From NCBI GenBank assembly GCA_934630985.1, contig CAKTXO010000047.1:1-10243 (forward strand): 10,243 bases of DNA, read 5' to 3'. Source of the stretch: an uncultured Oscillospiraceae bacterium. Its GTDB lineage: Bacteria; Bacillota; Clostridia; Oscillospirales; Oscillospiraceae. The notes under the pieces are model-generated. The model searched no databases and had not been told where the DNA came from. It saw only the letters and a list, made by a program, of their open reading frames with translations. How positions within the stretch are numbered: position 1 is the stretch's first letter; each line of letters begins with the position of its first letter. Both the position numbers and the translations under genes were made by a program. Of the stretch, positions 6,134-10,243 are shown one piece after another.

Positions 6134-6194
6134 GCAGCGCATCCTTGGTGTGGCAATCCCCGAAATATTTTGAGAACCGATTGAGTGCAAGTAG

Positions 6195-6216
6195 GGGTCA
6201 ATGCCCTCATTGACCC
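6195..6216. repeat. REP-like palindrome
   Basis: GGGTCAATG (6195-6203) pairs perfectly with CATTGACCC (6208-6216) across a 4-nt loop. TGCAAG and TTGCAAG flank it, and GTAG precedes it, as in the GTAGGGG...CCCCG-type palindromes I recall from Clostridia spacers. Confidence 0.5.
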
Positions 6217-6283
6217 GTGAATTGCAAGGCTTCCCTTATATCCCAAGCCTTCAAGAAGCTTTCAGTGCCGATCCCTCCGGGGG

Positions 6284-6433
6284 CAATTTTCTTGTCCCGG
6301 CAAGAAAATTGATAAGAAACCGGCTTAGGGGGCGCTGCCGAAAAGCCGCCCCCCTAAGTACCCCCCGGCCGCCCTAACGAACTGCGTCAGAATTTTTCGG
6401 ATTGCGATCGGCGAGTCTGCCGAAAAAGTCTGA
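6284..6433. repeat. Cluster of three strong inverted repeats
   Basis: Three hairpins follow in 150 bp. CAATTTTCTTG/CAAGAAAATTG (6284-6311) has an 11-bp perfect stem and a 6-nt loop. CTTAGGGGGCG pairs with CGCCCCCCTAAG (6324-6358) with one bulge. TCAGA-A-TTTTTCGG pairs with CCGAAAAA-G-TCTGA (6387-6433), 13 of 14 pairs with a 19-nt loop. There is no protein-coding frame. Together with the solo repeat and the REP-like palindrome they account for most of the 505-bp spacer 5972-6476. Confidence 0.6.
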
Positions 6434-6480
6434 AAGATACGGTGTCACCACCGCGCCACAATGACAGCGTCTTTCGTCAG
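6430..6480 (-). terminator. Possible terminator overlapping the stop codon of the surface-protein gene
   Basis: CTGACGAAAGA and TCTTTCAG pair with a 2-nt bulge, with an inner TGTCA/TGACA stem. On the minus strand a CTTTTTCG tract follows directly. Part of it is shared with the preceding inverted repeat, so the two folds exclude each other. Confidence 0.4.
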
Positions 6481-7034
6481 CCTTTCCGTTTTTTCGGCCA
6501 GGCGCACAGCGCCAGGCCCAGACCGGACAAGCCCACGCCCCAGAGACCCAGGGTGAGCCGGCCGGAATCCGCTGTCTGGGGGCAGCCGGAAACGATAGGC
6601 GAAATGGCGGGACTTCGCTTCAAATCCCACTGCCCCTTGGTGGGAAGACGCAGCAGGAAGGGACGGAAGGGATAAAAGCCGTCGGTTCGCTCCGTCTGCC
6701 GCACCAGGTACAGCCCCGCCTCCAGTCCCGAAAACACCGCCTGACCGTCCACATCCAGCAATAGCTCCCGGCCGGAGCCTGCCAGTTCGGAATAGTACAT
6801 GGCCAGATTGTCGGACACCGCATCCTGATAGCGCACGGTGCCCCCGCCGTAGTAGTCCAGCACCCGATAGCCCTCGTCGGCGGGAGTGCCTACCTGATAG
6901 AGTGTCACCGCCCCGTTGGTCACCGGCAGCTCCCCGGTGTCCAGATCAATTTTCAGACTGCCCTGATTTTCCGCAGCCGCCGCAGGCTGGGTCAGCACCA
7001 GCACCAGTGCCAGCACCCAGAATACCCGTTTCAT
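6477..7034 (-). CDS. Small secreted prealbumin-fold (SpaA/Cna-B-like) surface protein with a degenerate sorting signal
   Basis: 185 residues. A signal peptide (1-21, KR then a hydrophobic run ending PAAAA) is followed by one beta-rich domain (about 25-132). Its pattern GSLKIDLDTG...VTNGAVTLYQVG...AMYYSEL...DGQAVFSGLEAGLYLVRQ...YPFRPFLLRLP is typical of the Clostridia SpaA/Cna-B-like family. The C-terminus is a sortase-type signal: CPQTADSG (151-158), a hydrophobic helix (about 160-179) and the basic tail KKRKG. LPxTG-type motifs in these organisms often read xPQTG; here it is CPQTA. At the usual isopeptide-acid position Q113 follows LYLVR rather than Glu, so an internal isopeptide bond is doubtful. 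It may be a pilin-like or surface subunit, but no sortase or pilin partner is in the window. The ribosome-binding site GGGGAG is 7 nt upstream of the ATG. Confidence 0.8.
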   Translation of the reverse strand: MKRVFWVLALVLVLTQPAAAAENQGSLKIDLDTGELPVTNGAVTLYQVGTPADEGYRVLDYYGGGTVRYQDAVSDNLAMYYSELAGSGRELLLDVDGQAVFSGLEAGLYLVRQTERTDGFYPFRPFLLRLPTKGQWDLKRSPAISPIVSGCPQTADSGRLTLGLWGVGLSGLGLALCAWPKKRKG

Positions 7035-7065
7035 TGTCCCTCTCCCCTTTCGTGTAGGTGGCTAC

Positions 7066-7071
7066 AGTATA
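7066..7071 (-). promoter_or_regulatory. Possible -10 box for the surface-protein gene
   Basis: TATACT on the minus strand matches the -10 at 5 of 6 positions, but no good -35 lies 16-18 nt upstream. A small palindrome, TGTAG GTGG CTACA (7054-7067), overlaps it and would fall at the start of the leader. Confidence 0.35.
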
Positions 7072-7091
7072 ACGAAAGAGGCGTGACGAAA

Positions 7092-7121
7092 GAAAGCGGA
7101 ACGCCGCCGCGCTCCGCTTTC
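7092..7121 (-). terminator. Terminator of the symporter-aminotransferase unit
   Basis: A perfect 9-bp stem (GAAAGCGGA with TCCGCTTTC, 12-nt loop) lies 14 nt after the aminotransferase stop codon. On the minus strand it is followed by TTTCGTC. The T tract is short but the position is right. Confidence 0.65.
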
Positions 7122-7135
7122 GTCTTCACTATTTT

Positions 7136-8362
7136 TTATTCCGCCACGGGCACAGCCTTGACCTTCATCACCGTCTTCTGATAGAGGGCGATGCCCTTGG
7201 CCAGCACGTCCATGGCTCGCTCCAAGTCCGCCTGCTTCAGGACATAGGCAATGCGCACCTCGTTGATGCCCTTGCCCGGGGTTTCGTAGAAGGGCGCGCC
7301 GGGGGCGAACATCACCGTGTCCCCATGGTCATCAAACTTTTCCAGCAGCCAGTGCTGGAACTTGTCCGAATTGTCCACGGGCAGGCTTGCCATCAGGTAG
7401 AAAGCACCCATAGGCTCCTCCACCACCACTCCGGGAATGGCGCGAAGCTTGCGAATTACCGTATCCCGGCGAAGCTTGTACTCGGCCTTGCTGGCTCGGA
7501 AGAAGGCGGGATCCACCTTGTACAGCTCTGCCGCGCCTACCTGATCTACGGTGGCAACGGACAGCCGGGACTGACAGAATTTGAGGAGCGCCGCCTGGAG
7601 CTGCTTGTTCCGGGTGACCACACAGCCCACCCGGGCGCCGCAGGCGGAAAACCGCTTGGACACGGAGTCCACGATCACCAGATTCTCATCGATATCCCGG
7701 AACCGGGCCATGGTGGGCACGCCGAATTTGTCGTCGTAGCAGAACTCCCGGTAGACCTCGTCGCAGATAAGGAACAAATGATGCTTCTTGGCAATGTCCG
7801 CGATCATCCGCATTTCCGTCTCGTCCAGAACCACGCCGGTGGGGTTGCCCGGGTTCGTAATGAGGATTGCCCGGGTGTTGGGGGTAATGAGGCTTTCGAT
7901 CCGCTCCCGGTCGGCGTAGCGGTAGCCCTCCCAAGGATTGGTGGGCAGTGCCCGGATGACGCCGCCGGCGGCATGGACGAAGGTGGTGTAGTTGGGGTAA
8001 TAAGGCTCAGGGATGATGACCTCGGTGTAGGGATCCAGAATGGACAGACAGGTGAAGAGCAGCGCCTCGCTGCCGCCGGTGGTCACCAGGATGTCGCTGT
8101 CCTCCAGAGGCACCCCCAGGGTGCCATAGTAGTTCCGGATGGCCTCAATCAGCTCCGGCCGTCCGGGAGAGGCCTCGTAGGCCAGAGTTTTGTCCGAAAA
8201 CCCGTGCACCGCCTTATAAAATTCCGGGGGCGTGGCAATGTCCGGCTGACCGATATTCAGATGATAGATTTTCTTCCCGGCCTTTTCCGCCTGGACGGCC
8301 AGAGGATGGAATTTGCGCATGGGAGAGGGTTCACAACGGTTCGCGTTTATGGAAATCTGCAT
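7136..8362 (-). CDS. PLP-dependent aminotransferase, class I/II (aspartate/aromatic type)
   Basis: This fold type I aminotransferase moves an amino group between an amino acid and a 2-oxo acid. Numbered from ATG 8362 (408 residues): NIGQPDIATP (36-45), TTGGSEALL (94-102, PLP phosphate region), YYPNY (121-125), ITNPGNPTG (168-176), CDEVYREF (200-207; D201 pairs with the pyridine nitrogen), VDSVSKRFSACGARVG (231-246; K236 is the Schiff-base lysine) and EVRIAY (368-373; R370 for the substrate carboxylate). The SVSKRxSACGARxG variant is one I associate with Clostridia and Bacteroidetes enzymes annotated as aspartate aminotransferases; the substrate cannot be fixed. The frame is open to an ATG at 8446, but 8362 is preferred: GGAGG is at 8368-8372, and the family usually begins shortly before the NIGQPD region. 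The start overlaps the symporter gene by 32 bp, so translational coupling is likely. Confidence 0.92.
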   Translation of the reverse strand: MQISINANRCEPSPMRKFHPLAVQAEKAGKKIYHLNIGQPDIATPPEFYKAVHGFSDKTLAYEASPGRPELIEAIRNYYGTLGVPLEDSDILVTTGGSEALLFTCLSILDPYTEVIIPEPYYPNYTTFVHAAGGVIRALPTNPWEGYRYADRERIESLITPNTRAILITNPGNPTGVVLDETEMRMIADIAKKHHLFLICDEVYREFCYDDKFGVPTMARFRDIDENLVIVDSVSKRFSACGARVGCVVTRNKQLQAALLKFCQSRLSVATVDQVGAAELYKVDPAFFRASKAEYKLRRDTVIRKLRAIPGVVVEEPMGAFYLMASLPVDNSDKFQHWLLEKFDDHGDTVMFAPGAPFYETPGKGINEVRIAYVLKQADLERAMDVLAKGIALYQKTVMKVKAVPVAE

Positions 8363-9743
8363 ACTTACCTCCACCGGCGGCTGCCAGACGCGCCGGATTT
8401 TTATATTCTTTCGTAATACGGCTGAGCTCACCGCCCAGAGCCGCAAGACAAATCAAGTTAGGAACGGCCATCAGGCCGTTGGCCGCTTCCGAAAGCCGCC
8501 ACACCGCCCGGGTGTCCAGCACTGCCCCCAGCACCACCGCCAGTGACTGGGCGGCGACAAACCAGGCCTTGCCCCGCTCTCCCCAGAGGAAGGCGGCGAA
8601 CCGGGTTCCGTAATAGCCCCAGCCGAGAATGGCCGCCGTGGCGAAGAGAATCAGTGCCGCCGTGAGAAGAACCCCCGCCCAGCTGCCGTAGACCTGAGCA
8701 AAGGCCGCCTCCGTCAGTGCCCCGCCCACGTCAGTCCCATAGGGAATGGGTACGCCCGTGACGAGAATCACCAATGCCGTCAGGGTACAGATCAGGATGG
8801 TGTCCAGGAATACCTCCACAATGCCCATCAGTCCCTGCTCGGAAGGCTCCACGTTTTCCGCCCCGGCGTGGGCAATGGAGGCAGTGCCCATGCCTGCCTC
8901 ATTGGTGAATACCCCACGGCTGCAACCCACCCGCAGAGCCGAAAAAGCCGAACCCAATGCCCCGCCGGTGACTGCTCTGGGGCAAACGGCTCCGGTGAAA
9001 ATTGCCTGAAAAGCTCCGGCAATCCGCCCCTGGAAGACCAGAAGCACAAGGGCACACATCAGGATATACCCTGCCGCGGCGAAGGGCACAAGCAGCTGCG
9101 CTGTTTTTCCCACCCGGCTGGCTCCGTCCCGGAGAAGCGTCCCAATTGCCAGCGCCATGCCGACGCCCAGCAGAAGATTTCCCATCACTCCCGGTCGGCC
9201 TCCCAAACGGGTCAGCAGCCCGTTGACCCCGGTCATCACCGCGTTGATCTGGGCGGCGTTTCCCACCCCGAAGGCGGCGAGAATGCCAAATAAGCAGTAA
9301 ATCTTCGCCATGGGGCGAAATTTCTCTCCCAAGCCCCGGGTCATGACGTACATGGGGCCGCCGGAGAAGCCCGCCGGGGTTTTTACCCGGTAGCGCACCG
9401 CCAGAGCCGTTTCGGAAAACTTTGTGGCCATGCCCAGAAAGCCGCAGACCCACATCCAGAAAATGGCTCCCGGCCCGCCGAGACAAATAGCCCCGGCTAC
9501 ACCCACCAGGTTTCCGGTGCCCACAGTAGCGGCTAACGCCGTGCAAAGGGCCTGGAAGGAGGATACCCCCTTCTTTTTCTCCGGGGATACCAGCCGCCGG
9601 AAGAAAAGCCTCAGTGCCCGGGGCAGCAGAACCAGCTGGGGAACTCCCAGCCGCACCGTCAGGTACAGACCCACCCCTAGAATCAGAAGCATGGCCGGAA
9701 TCTCCGGCGTTATGCAGCAGGCGTACAAACGTACATCAGTCAT
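8331..9743 (-). CDS. Alanine/glycine:cation symporter, AGCS family
   Basis: This membrane carrier takes up small neutral amino acids (alanine, glycine) with sodium or protons. The 470 residues, mostly hydrophobic and with about ten helices, match the family length. Signature stretches are AATVGTGNLVGVAGAICLGG (71-90) followed by PGAIFWMWVCGFLG (91-104), KFSETALAVRYR (108-119), GGPMYVM (128-134), and GVFTNEAGMGTASIAHA (277-293), which contains the highly conserved NEAGMG. The C-terminus (about 445-470) is basic, and its coding sequence carries the start of the aminotransferase gene. ATG 9743 is preceded by AGGGGAG only 4 nt away, a rather close spacing. No convincing promoter is seen directly upstream, but a 100-nt structured element at 9808-9907 precedes it. 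The substrate is inferred from family membership only. Confidence 0.95.
   Translation of the reverse strand: MTDVRLYACCITPEIPAMLLILGVGLYLTVRLGVPQLVLLPRALRLFFRRLVSPEKKKGVSSFQALCTALAATVGTGNLVGVAGAICLGGPGAIFWMWVCGFLGMATKFSETALAVRYRVKTPAGFSGGPMYVMTRGLGEKFRPMAKIYCLFGILAAFGVGNAAQINAVMTGVNGLLTRLGGRPGVMGNLLLGVGMALAIGTLLRDGASRVGKTAQLLVPFAAAGYILMCALVLLVFQGRIAGAFQAIFTGAVCPRAVTGGALGSAFSALRVGCSRGVFTNEAGMGTASIAHAGAENVEPSEQGLMGIVEVFLDTILICTLTALVILVTGVPIPYGTDVGGALTEAAFAQVYGSWAGVLLTAALILFATAAILGWGYYGTRFAAFLWGERGKAWFVAAQSLAVVLGAVLDTRAVWRLSEAANGLMAVPNLICLAALGGELSRITKEYKNPARLAAAGGGKYADFHKREPL
8368..8372 (-). promoter_or_regulatory. Ribosome-binding site that decides the aminotransferase start
   Basis: GGAGG(T) on the minus strand, 5 nt before ATG 8362, lies inside the symporter's last codons. 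The alternative upstream ATG at 8446 sits inside the symporter gene and would add 28 residues outside the family's conserved region. Confidence 0.7.
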
Positions 9744-9807
9744 GGCACTCCCCTACTCTATCACTGTTTACCAAAAACTGCAATACAAATTTTCCGTTTT
9801 CGACAAA

Positions 9808-9907
9808 AAAAGAGGCCATTAACCCCTGTCACCGCGAACCGGCCGATGTCACCGATACGGTGCTCTCCCGGGTTCCTTCGCGTTGCAGAGCCTTAACAGC
9901 CTCTTTT
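9808..9907 (-). terminator. 100-nt structured element: long-range hairpin ending in a T tract, terminator or attenuator
   Basis: On the minus strand AAAAGAGGCTGTTAA (9907-9893) can pair over all 15 bases with TTAATGGCCTCTTTT (9822-9808), allowing two G-U pairs, and the T run continues for three more bases. The 70-nt interior offers CGCGAA/TTCGCG, CTCTG/CAGGG and CACCG/CGGTG. There is also a competing GCTCT/AGAGC pairing, and a short alternative terminator, AGGGG/CCTCT. It starts 21 nt after the ArsC-type gene's stop codon, so it probably ends that transcript. It could also act in the symporter leader. The plus strand also ends in a T-rich tail, TTTTGTTTT, so it may be bidirectional. It matches no riboswitch class I know. 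Confidence 0.5.
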
Positions 9908-9928
9908 GTTTTCTGAAATTCCAATCGG

Positions 9929-10243
9929 TTATTCCCAGGTGGCCCAGATTTCCGGGCAGTAGCCTACGGTGGCCTGCTTTCCGTTGCGCACCACCGGGGT
10001 CTTCATCAGCATGGGATCGTCGAAGACCTTGTCTTCCTTGGCGGTTTTGTCGTCCATGTACTTCATGAGGGTGATCTCCTGGGACTTCCCCTCCCAGTCG
10101 ATGAGCTTGTCAATGCCGCCCACCGCCCGGAGGACGGAATCGAACTCCCGGCCGGACATGCCGTACTTTTTCAGGTCGATGGACTGAAAGGGAATCCGCC
10201 GCTCCTTGAAATACCGCTCGGCTTTCTTGGTGTCAAAGCACTT
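9929..10243 (-). CDS. ArsC/Spx-family thioredoxin-fold protein, 5' end beyond the window
   Basis: The frame is open from the right edge to the TAA at 9929-9931, giving 104 residues beginning KCFDTKKAERYFKERRIPFQ. The family is about 110-120 residues, so only about ten N-terminal residues are missing. Recognisable parts are the KCFDTKKAERYF helix with the single redox-type cysteine (second residue in the window), IDLKKYGMSGREFDSVL, and the C-terminal PMLMKTPVVRNGKQATVGY. The last matches the conserved 'P-x-L-[IL]-[KR]-[TR]-P-[IV]-V' strand of ArsC/Spx/YffB proteins. Such clostridial proteins are usually annotated as arsenate reductase family. Real arsenate reduction is unproven, since no ars genes are next to it in the window and many members act in other thiol or regulatory roles. 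The internal ATG at 10159 is not the start, because the conserved fold begins upstream of it. Confidence 0.88.
   Translation of the reverse strand, partial: KCFDTKKAERYFKERRIPFQSIDLKKYGMSGREFDSVLRAVGGIDKLIDWEGKSQEITLMKYMDDKTAKEDKVFDDPMLMKTPVVRNGKQATVGYCPEIWATWE

Noticed and set aside
7325..8416. Plus-strand open frame of 363 codons
   Set aside because: It is antisense to the aminotransferase, which has the full set of PLP-enzyme motifs.
8363..8446. Upstream start (8446) for the aminotransferase
   Set aside because: The extra 28 residues lie in the symporter coding region and are unlike the family. A good ribosome-binding site supports ATG 8362.
9808..9907. Glycine riboswitch, suggested by GGGAGAG upstream of an AGCS symporter
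   Set aside because: The diagnostic CCGAAGGxGCAA and CAGGTAAAAGGAC blocks are missing, so it is kept only as an unassigned structured element.
9929..10243. Arsenic resistance locus
   Set aside because: Only one ArsC/Spx-family fragment is present, with no arsR, arsB or acr3 neighbour. The family has many members not involved in arsenate reduction.

Overview
The window looks like chromosomal DNA from a gut-type Clostridia, most likely an Oscillospiraceae/Ruminococcaceae relative. This rests on strong GGAGG ribosome-binding sites, sigma-A-type promoters, a moderately GC-rich base composition, an LCP protein, a sortase-type surface protein, and spacers full of GC-rich palindromic repeats of a kind I recall from Faecalibacterium-like genomes. 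The assignment is inference; there is no rRNA or other marker gene here. Seven protein genes are on the minus strand and one on the plus strand. Two genes run off the window ends.

Layout. 1-1600 (minus) is the N-terminal two thirds of glycogen phosphorylase, with its own promoter and a CcpA/LacI-type operator in the leader. 1601-1949 is a divergent promoter region. 1950-3077 (plus) encodes a zinc-ribbon, single-pass membrane protein with a duplicated extracytoplasmic domain. 3078-3808 is a convergent, non-coding spacer made almost entirely of hairpins and a MITE-like inverted repeat. 3809-4933 (minus) is an LCP (LytR-CpsA-Psr) protein and 5030-5971 (minus) a GT-A-fold glycosyltransferase, each with its own promoter. 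5972-6476 is a second spacer packed with inverted repeats, including another copy of the repeat in the first spacer. 6477-7034 (minus) is a small secreted, wall-anchor-type protein with an aberrant sorting motif. 9743 down to 7136 (minus) is a two-gene overlapping unit: an AGCS-family amino acid:cation symporter followed by a class I/II aminotransferase. 9808-9907 is a 100-nt structured element, and 9929-10243 (minus) is a 5'-truncated ArsC/Spx-family gene.

How the genes fit together. LCP protein, glycosyltransferase, sortase-type protein and zinc-ribbon membrane protein all concern the cell envelope. The symporter and aminotransferase form an amino acid uptake and transamination pair. Glycogen phosphorylase appears to be under carbon-catabolite-type control. 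I found no phage, IS transposase, CRISPR array, tRNA or rRNA. I see no convincing new multi-gene system. The most unusual content is in the repeats and structured non-coding elements.
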